A stretch of 64,000 bases of DNA, taken from the NCBI GenBank assembly GCA_013423325.1, contig BLJB01000089.1:249788-313787 (forward strand), written 5' to 3'. Positions 1 through 12,111 of this stretch are shown here, in pieces (positions within the stretch are counted from its first letter, which is position 1; each line of letters starts with the position of its first letter). The notes under the pieces were generated by a model that saw only the letters and a list, made by a program, of their open reading frames with translations, ran no database searches and was not told the DNA's origin. Both the position numbers and the translations under genes were made by a program. This DNA is from Usnea hakonensis (lineage: Eukaryota > Ascomycota > Lecanoromycetes > Lecanorales > Parmeliaceae).

Positions 1-2185
1 GAGTCCTCCCGTGGAGTTTCCTCAAGGTTGCGTGCCGGCTTTTGTAATCACAGCTTCCGGAAAACTCACGCGCTTCTTCTCTCCCCTCGACACACCTCGT
101 AGGAGCTTATCTCCTACTTATGTATCCATTGCGTGCTCGATCCAGAGAGAGTTGGAGACAGCTCGAAGGAATTCTCTGACGTAATTGGCGCCCTCGTTGC
201 GAGATGCTCTCCAACGCGTGCAATCTTAAAGGCGGTTTCGATTTTCTTTTTTCATCTGCTGAGTTGTATAATACTTCCACAATAAACTTTGCCCACAGTC
301 TCTACGTCGGTCCCGCCGTATGTGACATCTTCATCAACGCTCTCGTATCTGAATCTGTGATTTGCCAACATCTTCAATGGCGTCGAGCAGGTCGAGCCAG
401 GTCCAAACATTAAGAGTTTTTCTGGAAAAACTCGGTAGATTCCTCGAGAATCATTCGGAATGGTGGCTTCCCGAACCCCGAGGAATGAATGTCCTAAGGA
501 ATGCAGCATTCTGAATGCAAATCTCAATTTTCGCAGCACTCGCCTCATCCTCAGTCATGCAGCTCTATGGAGTTTTTTTGCATGTTCGGGCGAATGAAGG
601 CCATATTCGATCGCCACAGTAGGACTGGGGGTTAGTGATTTCGGATATCGCATGACTGGTTTCGGCGGTGTTTCGGTGCATGGATTCGGTGCAATGGCCA
701 CATGGCCATGGCAATGAGATTCAGGAGACTATGTCCTTTCAGGAGTGCATATATGCTGCTTTCTTGCACTGCAATTGCTCTTCAGTCGATTCATCTCTTT
801 CAGAGTCTCCTTCATTGCNNGGCCTGAATATACCTTCAGGGTCACTGTTCGGCCTGCCCATGGCAATGAGACAGGCCAACCACTGTTACAGCTACCTCCT
901 ATGAGCATTTGATCATTTACATGGTTCGGATGTGGCGAACGAAGCACTAACGACACAATCCTGAAGTGCGCGAAGGCTCCAACCATATCCTCCTTTCGTG
1001 TTCTATCGATAGGCTTCCCCTGGGGACGGGGGTGGGTTCAGAAGGCCACGGCAAGACGGTTGATGAAGCCGCCTCGGGTTGAGAGTCGGCAGGAGGGGGT
1101 ACAACAGTTTTGTTGCCGCTTGAAGAACGTTCTGGAGCAGACGATACAGCAATTTCATCATTGGAGATGATGCCTAGGCATTGTCGTCTGCGGAAAGAGA
1201 TGGTTTAAGCATTGAAGGGTCACATTCCGGCGAGTAATAAGATGAAGAGCGTTTGTAGGATCCATAGACTGCTGGCGAAAGTTGTGTAGATGTCGAGGGT
1301 TATACTCCTTGCTCGAGTAAGTGTGGCCTATCCTGCTCATACGAGCGAAATAAGTTGACGTAGTACCAAAGCAAAAGAGACGAACAAGAACAGCGGGACA
1401 GATGGTCTCACGTTCCTGATAGACCAGATCGATTGCAGACGCCTCGTGTAGTCTGAGTGTGAGAGCTATTGATAGGGAAAGCATGAGAGAGGATGGAATC
1501 AAGACCATACCGTTTCTGAAAATGCTAAATATAGTAAAGCATGAGATCGAGATCTATGAGAAAGACATGAGCATGTCGAAAGCTTCAGATACACAAGCTA
1601 TTTGAACATGGTATAGAAAATGTGAATGCATTATAGTATCCGGTACCCACACTTTGTATACCAATGGTCAATCGGAAGACAAATTTACATCGCATTCCTA
1701 CAACAGTTACTCAAGCCCCACTGCTCCCAGTAAATAACCGCTTTAACGATATTCTGTGTATTGATCTGTGCGATATAACGATGTTATTACGGTAAGAATC
1801 GTTTTAGTGGTCATTTACTCCGTACTGTATTCGCTAACGCGGCGATTGAGAAAGTCCGTTCCGAAAGTCTTGGAAGCCCCACTTGGAAGGTGCAGCCGAG
1901 CATAAGAAGTTCACAATTCATAACTTTATTATGCTCGAGTCCGAGACTTCAAAGATTTTTGTTTTGATCAGATCATCAAGTATTGCCATGGCTAGTTCAT
2001 TTGTATGGTCAGTCACTTGGTTCTAGATGCGTGGTATCTAGTGTGCAGAGAAGACAGGGGTCCAATCTGAGGTCATGATTTGTGTAACTTTGCCAAGGTA
2101 TAAGCGCCATTGCCCCCACGCCTCAACTCTAACCTCAGTTTTCTACCATACTTGTATGTAAAGACTGAAGTTGATTATCATAACA
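1..2185. other. Left-edge intergenic region without a supported gene
   Basis: No reading frame here shows a recognisable domain or a plausible spliced continuation. The stretch contains one copy of a dispersed repeat (613-965) with two undetermined bases inside it. The only other open frames are short (under 120 codons) and of no recognisable family. The last few hundred bases are presumably the promoter of the + strand reductase gene that begins at 2186. Confidence 0.6.
613..965 (+). repeat. Dispersed repeat, copy 1 (contains two N)
   Basis: The segment beginning GCCACAGTAGGACTGGG recurs, diverged, at 43087-43290 on the same strand and, for its second and third parts, at about 47410-47742 inverted. 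Shared landmarks are a stretch around TTTCAGGAGTGCATA, the run TCTCTTTCAGAGTC, then GGCCTGAATATACCTT, GTCACTGTTCGGC and a CAGCTACCTCC...CATGGTTCG...GTGG segment. Two N at 819-820 fall exactly where the third copy carries about 95 extra bases. No open reading frame with a recognised transposon domain is visible, so the element class is unknown. Confidence 0.75.
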
Positions 2186-5100
2186 ATGACAGACTTGCAG
2201 TCATCAGCGGCGAGTGCGCATGTCAATTACTTCGTCTGCACCCTCGGTCAAGCAGCAGCCTTGATTACAGACCAGCCGCATCCGTACAAGACAGTCAATG
2301 AATTCATTGATCATCAAGCACGGAAATATCCGAATCACCCTGCAATCGGCTTTCCTATCCCTCCCAAAGACAAAGAGACAGACAAGAAATGGGACTACGG
2401 AGTCTACAGTAAGTAGCAGCCAAAAGACCCATTGCCAAACGAGTGGCTAATAGTCCCAACTTCAGCTTTTCAGCATTTGCAGCATTTTTCCATATCACTA
2501 GGACATTGGCTGCTCGAAAACGGTCTCTTGTCGACATCTCGGTCGGACCAATCTCCTAGAACGGTAGCTTTCATTTGCCCAAGCTCAGTAGACTTCCTCT
2601 TCGGATGGCTAGCTTTGATGAGGCTAGGATGTTCTGTCCTTTTGATTGCGTACGTTCACAACCTTTTGTGTTGGCGAATGTACTGATACGAATATCAAGG
2701 CTGTAGACCACAGTGCCAGCCCCCTGCCATAGCGCATCTGTGTAAGGAGTGCAACGTATCGACCTTGATTTATCATTCAATTTACACCGACCTCGTTAAT
2801 GCGGCACGCCAAAAATTTACGCATGCACCGCCAGAACTTCTATTTTTGCCGAAGATAGAAGATAGAAAAGAGGTGATTAAGCCGGATGCTCGCTTTCCAA
2901 TATGGCCGACGTCAGAATCCGACGTTGCGTATCTCCACCACACATCTGGCACCTCAAGTGGACTACCTAAACCGATACCTCAGACTCACCGTGCTGCTGT
3001 CGGGGTCCTTCCCACACTATCGAGTGGTTCTACCACAGCCACGTTCACAACGACACCCCTCTACCACGGAGGCGTGGCTGACTGCTTCCGTGCATGGACT
3101 AGTGGGGCCATGATATGGCTATTTCCAGGAGCAGACTTGCCAATCACTGCCTCCAACGTTTGCAGGTCTCTAGACTGTGCTGCAAATTCTGCAAAAACTC
3201 ATCAGACGCCAGAAGTCAAATATTTCTCTTCGGTTCCCTATGTCTTGCAAATGCTGGCGGCGGAAGACGAAGGGCTTTGCATTTTGAGACAGATGGAACT
3301 TGTGGGAGTCGGTGGTGCTGCATTACCTCATGATATAGGTAACGACCTCGTTCAAAAGGGCATAAATCTAGTCTCTAGATTTGGTAGTGCAGAATGCGGT
3401 TTTCTCATGTCTTCACATCGAGCCTACTCATGCGACAAAGAGTGGCAATACCTACGAAGTGATGCATCACCGTCGTTGAAGTTTGAGCTGCAAGAAGACG
3501 GCTTGGCCGAACTGGTCATCCATCCATCCTGGCCACACATGGCGAAGCGAAATCGCGAAGATGGCTCTTACGCGACTGCCGATCTCTTTGCACCACACTC
3601 AACAATACCAAATGCATGGAAATACCATTCTCGAGCAGACTCTCAATTGACTTTGATCACTGGAAAGAAATTTGACCCTGCGCCACTCGAGGATGCGATT
3701 TCCACGTCTCCACTACTAAACGATGTGCTAATATTTGGCAACGGCCAACAAATACCCGGCGCGCTGCTATTTCGAAACGCTAGCTCATTTGAATTGACGA
3801 ACGACGAGCTGCTCAGCAGTCTCTGGCCATTGATAGAGCGACTGAACGCCGAAAGCCAAGGTCATACTCGATTATCCAAATCAATGCTGACGGTAATGCG
3901 CAATGATGCTCCTGGCCTTGAGAAGAGCAGTAAAGGGACTATACTGCGCAGCCAGGCAGAGAAGAGGTACTCGCAAGAGATCGCAAGAGCCTACGATACG
4001 GATCCCGATATACCCACGGACGGCCTTCACTCGATAACCCAGCAGGAAGTGTCAGATGAAGAGGTGCCCAACGATGTACTACAGATCATCCAGCGCGTTT
4101 TAGATACATCCACTTCGATCCCAGTAGAAGGAGATTTGTTCTCCCTCGGCGTGGACTCTTCGCACTGCATGCAAATAAGGGCATTGCTACAAAGCCAGAT
4201 TCTTCCTTCAAATGCCGCCCGATTACCACTCAATGTGGTCTACGACTGGGGCACGATCAGGAGACTTTCCAGATACCTCATCAGCATACGCAAAGGCCAA
4301 AAAATGCAGGCAGAAGACGAGACCCAATTAATGCGGGATCTGGTACAAGAATACGGCAGGTTCGTCGATGAACCGTCAAATCCTCCAGTTCCTACACCTT
4401 CAACCCACACCGAAAGACCTACCTCCTCTAGCGAAGTCGTGATCCTCACAGGAGCTACCGGCGCTCTCGGAGCCCATATTCTCTCCTTCTTGCGCTCCTC
4501 CCTTCACGTATCGGAAATTCACTGCCTCATCCGCGCTGCCTCCCCCTCAGCTGCTAGAGAACGAATCTCAAAATCACTCCTAGCCCGCAATAAAGCCCCT
4601 CTGGACCCTACATCCCCTCGGATCACATGCCACCCCTGCAAGCTCTCCGATTCGGCGCTCGGTCTCCATTCCTCCACCTACAAAGACCTGGCTACACGGA
4701 CCACTCTCATCGTCCACGCAGCATGGGCCGTGAACTTCAGCATGCGCCTCTCCAGCTTCGTAAAGGATCATATCGGCGGCCTCCGCAACCTCATCAATCT
4801 AGCTCTCGCATCTACAAATACCACCACTCCACGCTTCGTCTTCTGCTCATCCATAGCCAGCGTACTCGGACCACAATGTCCCTCACCGATTCCCGAACGC
4901 ATCTCGCACGACCCCCTAACCGCCTCTCCCCTCGGCTATTCCCGCTCAAAATGGGTCGCGGAATCAATCTGTGAGCAAGCCCATCTCCACACGCGACTAA
5001 AAGATCACATCTCAGTCCTACGGATCGGTCAACTCTGTGGCGATACCGAAAGTGGAATCTGGAATGTTTCGGAAGCATGGCCGCTGATGTTAAGCAGCGT

Positions 5101-5602
5101 CCGAGTTACAGGAAGTCTACCCCAACTGCCAGGCGAGCGATTGACCTGGCTACCCGTCGACATCGCCGCCGAAGCCGTTCTCCAAATCTCTCTCCCAACT
5201 GCCCCCACGCAAGTCAGAAACCCCGCCATCCCAGTCCACCACATCCTCAATCCTTCTACGCAAACCACATGGTCCGATCTCCTGGTCTGGTTGCAAAAGA
5301 TATACCCAGCTTTTGCCATCGTCTCCACACCCACCTGGGTCTCTCACCTCGACAATCAAACCAGCGACGCAGCCAAGCATCCCGCACGCAAACTGCTCGG
5401 GTTATGGAAAGAGGCATACTGCAGTGATCAGCAAGGGATGTCCACGCAGAAGCAAGAAGGAGAAGCAGAAGAGAAAAAAGACACAACATTCACAATGACA
5501 AAAACCAAAGAAGCAGCGCCGATAATGCGCGACGTGAAACCCATTACCGAAGAACACTTCTCAAAGATATGGACGTGGATCAATCGGGAGATGATGCAAT
5601 GA
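2186..5602 (+). CDS. NRPS-like reductase (adenylation - carrier protein - thioester reductase)
   Basis: Three exons (2186-2408, 2466-2649, 2707-5602) join in frame to about 1100 aa. The N-terminal half is an AMP-binding adenylation domain: the A3 loop reads HHTSGTSSGLPKP, A5 is FGSAE, A7 is YATADLF and the A10 lysine region is SSKGT. A carrier domain follows, with the phosphopantetheine serine in LFSLGVDSSHC. The C-terminal third is a short-chain-dehydrogenase-like reductase (NAD_binding_4 type) with TGATGALG for NADPH binding and catalytic YSRSK. Enzymes of this layout activate a carboxylic acid, load it on the carrier arm and release it reductively as an aldehyde or alcohol. There is no condensation domain. 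It is shorter than Lys2 aminoadipate reductase (about 1400 aa), so I do not call it LYS2. The substrate is unknown. An upstream in-frame ATG at 2171 is possible; 2186 has an A at -3. Confidence 0.9.
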
Positions 5603-6010
5603 GCCTGCCAGTCAACCAACGAAAACGTTTTAGCCCTGTCAAAGATCACTCCTCGAAGGATCTGGCCTGCTGGCTTATACATCCATAGATAGCCTCCCAA
5701 TCCCCCAAAAGCGTTGATATGTTATATACTGCCCATGAAGTCGACATTTATCATAAACCCTATTACTAAAAGCTTCCTGCAGCAAGCAAAGAATGCATGT
5801 CCACCAAATGAGAGTAAAATGCCGTTGGAAAGGATGAAGCTGAAGACCATATATTCTCAACAATCGAGAAGCAGAGCTGATTAGAAAGCAGATTCTGTAT
5901 TCCGTCCTCCTCCTTAAAAAAAAAAAGCGTGCCGAACAATTCCAACAACACCCATATTCTGCCCGATCTAGCTATACCCATTAACATCACCCTAACAAAC
6001 CACAAACCCC
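5603..6010. other. Convergent intergenic spacer
   Basis: This is the 3' flank shared by the + strand reductase and the - strand permease. It holds an A-rich run near 5918-5927 and C/T-rich sequence towards 6010, but no gene or structured element that I can support. Confidence 0.5.
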
Positions 6011-8048
6011 TCACCTAACCCCCATCCCCTCCTTTTCTTCCACCCCCATCTTCTCCCCCCCTGTCCCCTCCCCCTCACCGCCCTCCTCCCCAAAAACCTC
6101 CACCCCCTCCCCATAAACATCATCCGGCAGCACCGCCCTCTGTATCAATGATTCCCTAGGCACCCACACGGCACACAACCCCACATAAACGCCACTCGTA
6201 ATCACAAACCCCAATATCCAAGCAAACGTATACGGTCTACTGCCCACGCCGACTTTCACGGCAGGATTAATACTATTAATGAATCCCGGGAGATTAGGCG
6301 CGACGCCGATGATGAAAGCGGTGAGAGCGCGGGGGTTGACGCCGTGGGTGTAGCGATAGATGCTGGTGAGGGAGGGGAGGGTTGTTAGTGAGATGGACGG
6401 AAAGGGGGGAGTGAAGGGGCAGGAAATACATACCCTTCGGGATGATACAGCGCAACAACATCATACTTCATCCCGTGCACCCACCAAAAATCCCACACCA
6501 GTATCGCCGCAATCGGTCCCAGAAAAACACTATACGCGGCCATGAAATTTAGAAACCCGCTCGCCGACGCCAGGATGCGCCACGGCACCATCACCCACGC
6601 AATAAGCGCGCAAATCAACTGCCCGCGGCGGATGTTAATATACGACGGGAACAAGGCCGCAAGATCATTTGCAGCCGAGAGGCTGTTGGCTGATATATTG
6701 ACACCCAGGGCAGCGAGGGAGAACGCGAAGGCGGCGAAGAAGCGGGCAGAGCGGTTGGGCCAGTGGGCGATTAGGGTGGCTGGGTTCCAGTCTAGGGAGT
6801 CGTAGTGGGCTTGGCCGGCGGAGGTGCAGGCGATGCCGATGAAGGCGATGAAGGTGAAGATGAGGGGGAGGAGGGGGACGTAGAGCCATTGCCAGTGAAC
6901 GCTGGCTTTGCTGTAGCGGGAAAAGTCGGGCATGTTGACGGAGAGGGTGGCGTAGTTGCCTATTACCTGTGGGATTGGTTGAGGTTGGCGCGTCAGTGGA
7001 TGTTATTTCTCCAGAGGGGGAGAGTTGGTTTTGAGAGGTGTTAACGCACTGATGTGAGGGAAGATAGCCAGGCGTAAGAATACGCTGAGCCCGATACTGT
7101 GGCTTTTGCTGACGAAGAGAGCAGGGGACCTCCAGTACCGCCCGTCGAGCGAAACGCCCAAATAAGCATGGCGATGAAACAAATAGGAACGAGAATAGAC
7201 TTGGTAATGAAGAGATAGCGAAGACTATTAGGATGCATATAGAGGAACGGGATTTGCGCGAGCCAGACTAATAACGAGTTCATTACGCACGCTGTCAGCT
7301 TGGGCACATCATCATCTCAGCGAGTATCCGGCCACTGGGATTTCAACTCACACAGGAAAAAGGACACCATTTGCGCGGTCGTGATACCCTGGGACGCGGG
7401 TATGTGATTGGGCAGGCGGCCGAAGCTGGGCCAGATGGCTGTAATCATCACCTGCACCACATCGCCCCCATTGACCGTCTGGATTGCAAACCAGAACATT
7501 GCCAGTATAACTCGAGATATGATCGCCACTAGAACGCACTCCATCAGTCTCCATCACCAAAATCCCATCTCCCCTCCTCCAAAAACCTACCATAACTCCC
7601 CCAAAACCCCCACCCTGCCCTCGCCAGCACCGGAAACGGCGCATGATACAACACCCCCGTCGCGCCATTAAGGCTTATCACTACGCTCACGATAAAGAAC
7701 CCGCAAGCCACGATGCCAATGGCGTCGCGGTACGAGAGGCCAACGGCAAGTATTGAGGCGGCAAATTCCCACGTCGCGGCGTTAAAGGCGTCGCTGAACC
7801 AGTAGGCGATGAGGGCGCCGACGCTCCATTTGCGGGAGTGGAGGGGGATGGGGTCGAGGTCTGTGTGGAGGTATAAGAGAGGAGTTTCTGGTGGGGGGAG
7901 TTGATTGGGAGGGAATGTTAAAGTAAGCAGAGTAGGTACCTTTATTACTCCACCGACTCGCTCCCACGGCGCCGCTGAATACAGAGGGTACTTGCTCGAC
8001 ACGTAAAGAGGGCGTTTGGAACCTGGATTTCCAATTCCTGAATGCCAT
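6011..8048 (-). CDS. NCS1-family nucleobase/allantoin-type permease
   Basis: Six exons (8048-7940, 7860-7591, 7528-7352, 7291-7050, 6966-6434, 6362-6011) splice to about 560 aa. The protein begins MAFRNWKSRFQTP and has the nucleobase:cation symporter-1 signature: DLDPIPLHSRKW just before the first helix, YWFSDAF in helix 1, then GAT...HAPFPVLARAGWGFWGSY, a VNGGD loop, a YATLSVNMPDFSRY segment and an NISANSLSAANDLAALFP segment, all in hydrophobic membrane context. Members carry uracil, uridine, allantoin, cytosine/purine or thiamine-type substrates across the plasma membrane with H+ or Na+; the residues visible here do not let me choose one. The C-terminal tail is rich in Glu and Gly. I started at 8048 rather than at the longer unspliced frame (to 8173) because only the spliced form yields the family N-terminus. 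Confidence 0.9.
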
Positions 8049-8684
8049 TGTGGTTGACCTTGTGGTGATATTTTGAATATCCCACCGTGGGTGGCATGGA
8101 TCGGTATATGTAAAGTACTTATCGAGTATGAGGTACCTATCAGTGGAGAGTACGGCTGCACGGGTGTAAGCATCTTACCGAGACGTCTTATCTTATCGTC
8201 TTGCAGTATCTATGTTGTAAAGTATGTTATACTTGCAGCTCTAGTGTATATGTATTACTTCGGCAAGATATCGCGATTGCGATTGCGATTGCGGCTGGGT
8301 TGGCCAGTTGCCTTTTTGAGTTAGGGGAATAGTGGCTACGATAAAAGAGAAAAGGCAATTCAGCATGAGTCTTAGGTCTCGTCGCCAATGCTATTGTCGA
8401 CTTTGATTCTTGACTCTCATTTTTCTGGTTCACGAAAAGTCACATTGCCCATTGATTGGTGAAGAATTCATTGATCACATGTAATCCCCTTTAAAATGAC
8501 ATGCCGTCAAATAAGCATACCGCCATCGGCTATCTGTCAACATGATGTCTGTACAATTACAAAAGATACTGGTACCTCAACTTGGACATGGGCTGACGAC
8601 CGGCCTGCTTTGATGGCGCCTACTCAGCTACAGCTCTCTGGGCCGCTGACCCTTCCCAAGAACGAAAATTGCGAAGGGTGCTTT
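8049..8684. other. Spacer between NCS1 permease and RIT1
   Basis: It serves as 3' flank of RIT1 and probable promoter of the permease, both on the minus strand. A short (GCGATT)n microsatellite of about four units sits near 8273-8293. I see no gene. Confidence 0.5.
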
Positions 8685-10289
8685 TCAGTTGAGCCTAGGC
8701 ATCAGAAATGAATGCACGCTCTGCAAGGTTGCGCGCGAGGGGTTGACGTCAGGCTTTGCCATTGTGATCGTGGCAAGACATCGGCGAATGAGAGCTTTGT
8801 CAATTGACGTACGTGTCACATCGCGACCGAAACGATCTGTAGAAACTATAGTCAGCCAATTGTCGCAAGAAGACGGATGACGGCTATGCACAGAAGCTGC
8901 AGAAAGAAGAGGACGAGCGCAACTTACAATTTTGGTCAAAAAATAGGCAAAGTACTACCAGCGCTACGCCGACAGACAGATCTTTACCCGTGCGACAAAC
9001 GAATAAAATCTTTGGAGGTGAGCCATTATCCGGGAGACTGGCAATAAAAGGTGGTATGCGAGGTAGTTGAGAGCGAAGAGCTCGACTGCCCGTCTTTCCA
9101 TCTCCACACGGCAGATCCAATATTTTTCTTGCGCTATCGTCCTTGAGATCTTGACCCAGCTCGCAGGGCGCAGAACCCCGGCAAATGACAATACCATTAT
9201 AGCGCTCTGCTCGTGCAAGGCTCGATACAGTGCCAATGTAAAGCCTTGTGGGAGCAACCATCACAGCATTATCAATCTTGAAGCTCTTATCCTGATCTGC
9301 GATAGATAGTTTTTGGATAAGATCTGGGATATCCTCCTCGACTGCTGCCAGAAACTGGTTATAATGCCTCCAGAACAGGAACGGCGTCAAGCTATTTGAC
9401 CAGCCTTCACTGTCATCTCCAGCTCCTTGGATATATCCATCTTCTGTCATTTCTGCGCCATGAACGCGTCTGGATGCCGTGCAGCAGACTATTGTATGGT
9501 AATCTTCGGATGTGGTGAAATTGTGTGTAGGCATAGAATCGCGGGTGATCCAACATGGTCGGAGTGGTTTCTTTAAAGCTGATTGCAGGGAGCATAGATC
9601 GAGCTCGAGCCCCTGTGTTATCAGCTTCGGGGTCTCAAAGCTTTGCGCGTCGAAACAACCTTGCCTACCTTCATATTATCAACAAACTGAGGAAGAAGCG
9701 CCTCAATGTGGGCATGCTCCGATTCACCCACGATCTCTTTCGGTGTACGTAGATTGAGGTTTTCGTCGTGAAGCTCGCCGAAGAGCAATCGATTGATCAC
9801 AGCGCACCAGATGGGTATAGTCTTGCTCAAAGCATCAGGCATGCTTTTACCTCTTCGTGTGGAATCGACTACGATACATCTGTAGCGCCCATCAGCCCAT
9901 ATGTCAGAGCCGAGAAGTCATAGGATATAGGATGTGATCCTTACCCACCCACCAGATTTACCAATTACTTCCAGTATCTGCAGATTCAAGCGCCTTAAAC
10001 TAAAGCTCCACTGGCCCCAATGTCCATCCGTGCTCTTGAAGTAGGCACTGCCAGCCTTATTATGCAGAGGAATGTACCAACTACCACAACGCTCGTTGGC
10101 GACGAGAGGAAGATTGTAGCTGGAAGCCACATTCTGGACGAATAGTGAGTCCTGATGGATCGAATGTAGGCGATTCGTGATGCACAGGGTGGAACGTTTT
10201 AGGGAGGAGAGGGTATTGGAGACACTTTGGGAGGCGGAGGGAAGAAGGAGGGAGGATATAGAAGTAGGGAACGCGGGTTCCACAGCCAT
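8685..10289 (-). CDS. RIT1: Initiator tRNA A64 2'-O-ribosylphosphate transferase
   Basis: Four exons (10289-9949, 9879-9669, 9612-8928, 8836-8685) join in frame to about 462 aa, close to the family size of roughly 500. Exon 1 carries VANERCGSWY. The exon 1-2 junction restores GGCIVVDSTRRGKSMPDALS, followed by KTIPIWCAVINR, the hallmark of the Rit1 N-terminal domain. Exon 3 holds VCRTGKDLSVGVAL, the phosphatase-like CxxGKDLSVG loop, and exon 4 ends in NPSRATLQSVHSFLMPRLN. The first donor is GTGGGT. Rit1 adds a 2'-O-ribosyl phosphate to A64 of initiator methionyl-tRNA, which keeps it out of elongation. Assignment is by motif recognition and is secure. The neighbours have no functional link that I can see. 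Confidence 0.95.
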
Positions 10290-10938
10290 TGCATTGTGTA
10301 TCTAGAAAATTGTTCTTCGCAGGCGTTGTTGTCTCACTGACTGAAAATCTAGACTCGAGAGCAAAGAGCCTACTAGGTATGTAATGAAACTAAGATAGGT
10401 TTCATTACTCTAGCGCTGTAAGTAAACGACTAGCTTTTTGAGATTCTGCAAATTCATATTTTCTAAATCCGTTCTCCGTCACTGGAAGGTGGCGATACGC
10501 CGCGACAAATCTCTCCTTCCAAAGATGAACCTCCTAGGATTGAAAGTTTTAGCTGTGCACTGGAGAAGTCAGCTCCAATGGCCGCCGCACTTTCCACTAT
10601 GCCTCCAGTGTATTTGGCTCAATTTTGAAATCCAGTCTTCCTTCTCTGCAGGTGCTGATCGCTGAAGACGTACTCTCTGTGAGATGAACTTGAGCGATAG
10701 AAGAAGACCTGATGTCTATCAGCACATGTATACGCACCTAGTGACACGAATGAGTGAACGTGGAGGGCAAAAGGTCCTTGATGGATCGAAACAGGAGGTG
10801 CAAGAAGCCATAAAGCACTGGATTGCTAATTCCCATGGAACTGCAATGTGACCTTTGATATCGTGTCGGGGATGGACCATGGATGCGAGCTTCTCGCCGA
10901 TCTGTGTGCAGAAGAGAAGGCGCTTTGGGTGCTTACAC
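10290..10938. other. Spacer upstream of RIT1
   Basis: It contains the probable RIT1 promoter (just above 10289) and the 3' flank of the orphan gene ending at 10939. The open frames are short and show no recognisable domain. Confidence 0.4.
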
Positions 10939-12111
10939 TCATCGCCAGCAACGAAAGCTTGCCTCGAGCTCCGCCTCTCTTTGGCGGCTTGGGTCGTTGC
11001 AAGCCTCCTCGAGAAATTCCATTGGCTGAAAGAGCCAGATGTCGTCCCCTCGAATTGCACTGTAATATACTGCGGCCTCTCGCGACGTTGCTTCCTCACC
11101 GAGCATATGATACTCGGCCTTCTCTTTCTGAGAAACCTCCATACCATTAGCAGTACCTCGAAATTCCATCGCTCTACTGTTACCCTTCTTAGCTTCCTCG
11201 AGAGTGATAGTTGGTCTGTCGCCTGCTGGCCCGTATTTGGTTTTGTCGATAGCTCCTGGGCCGCGTGGTGGTCTCGTTACGAGAGAAGCTGGCTGGCAGC
11301 ATAACTGGAAGCTTCGAGGAGCTTTCCACGTGCACCATTCTTCCCAATGGAGATTGACGGGATTATGGTCGCTCATCGTGAAGTAAAAGTATCCCATGGT
11401 AGTAAGCCATGCTAAGTATCGCTCTGGATCTCGTGCGACAATGTTATCAAGCACGGCCGTGAGAGACTCGGAATTAGCTCGGTCCCCATTTCCCTCCACG
11501 GTCTGTATCTCAAGCCTGATAAGCTTCGCTTTCCGGGCATCTGCTGCCTCAAGGAGATTCTGGAAATGGTCGTGCGTTTTGCTAATGTACCTGTCTTGCT
11601 GCCAGCTTGGAGAGCCTTCCCGATGTCTGGAGCCGCGCGGTTTTTTGTTCTTGAAGCGTGCATGCACGAACTCTTCGGTCACGTCTTCTGTGATATGGAA
11701 GGTCGCTTTATAGACCATTAAGATCCCACCTTTCCACGAATTAAGTGCAGCAAGCTTGGGAGGAGCTCCAGGGCGTCGATCCGCTTTCCAACATCGATCT
11801 GATTCCCGCTGGAGAACATCTAGCTGCGTCGCGTAAGACGACCATGCAGAGCCGATGACGATCGGAGGTGTTCTTGAAGTGATGCGCGAAAAACTCCGGA
11901 TTGATGGCTTCAGTGCTTCGTTGAGTAGATCCACCTCATCCCAGTTACTCGGCATGTGATGACGGGAGTCCAATTCCCACAATGCCTCCATCCACACTTC
12001 ACTGCCCGGTTTTTCTGTTAGCAAAGGTGTGGATGAGCTAGACATCGCATATGTTGTGAGTGGTGTCACTGCTTGAGAGGGAGTTGGTTTAGTGCTACCT
12101 CCGTCAGCCAT
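10939..12111 (-). CDS. Orphan protein of 390 aa
   Basis: A single long open frame without introns starts MADGGSTKPTPSQ and ends with a Glu/Arg-rich tail. The N-terminal 40 residues are Ser/Thr/Pro-rich. The middle is mixed and looks folded, with WKGGILMVYKATFH near residue 130, an RARFKNKKPRGSRHR-like basic stretch and YLAWLTTMGYFYFTMSD near residue 240. I recognise no family. It lies directly downstream of the array members on the same strand and has a similar Trp-rich, charged composition, but I could not find the array core motif (LD...P...EG..ME...R) in it, so I do not place it in the family. Length and clean codon run argue for a real gene. Confidence 0.6.
   Translation of the reverse strand: MADGGSTKPTPSQAVTPLTTYAMSSSSTPLLTEKPGSEVWMEALWELDSRHHMPSNWDEVDLLNEALKPSIRSFSRITSRTPPIVIGSAWSSYATQLDVLQRESDRCWKADRRPGAPPKLAALNSWKGGILMVYKATFHITEDVTEEFVHARFKNKKPRGSRHREGSPSWQQDRYISKTHDHFQNLLEAADARKAKLIRLEIQTVEGNGDRANSESLTAVLDNIVARDPERYLAWLTTMGYFYFTMSDHNPVNLHWEEWCTWKAPRSFQLCCQPASLVTRPPRGPGAIDKTKYGPAGDRPTITLEEAKKGNSRAMEFRGTANGMEVSQKEKAEYHMLGEEATSREAAVYYSAIRGDDIWLFQPMEFLEEACNDPSRQREAELEASFRCWR

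Noticed and set aside
1158..1508. A 116-codon minus-strand frame with a hydrophobic N-terminus that could pass for a secreted protein.
   Set aside because: There is no promoter, intron or family support, its composition after the first 25 residues is unconvincing, and such frames are expected by chance in 2 kb of non-coding DNA.
2186..5602. Calling the A-T-R enzyme alpha-aminoadipate reductase (LYS2).
   Set aside because: It is about 300 residues shorter than Lys2 and I see none of the Lys2-specific sequence that I would expect; a generic NRPS-like reductase is the safer call.
10939..12111. The orphan gene as an eighth array member, given its position, strand and Trp-rich charged composition.
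   Set aside because: I could not find the LD...EG..ME...R core, the ARMP motif or the HxxIR mini-exon in it.
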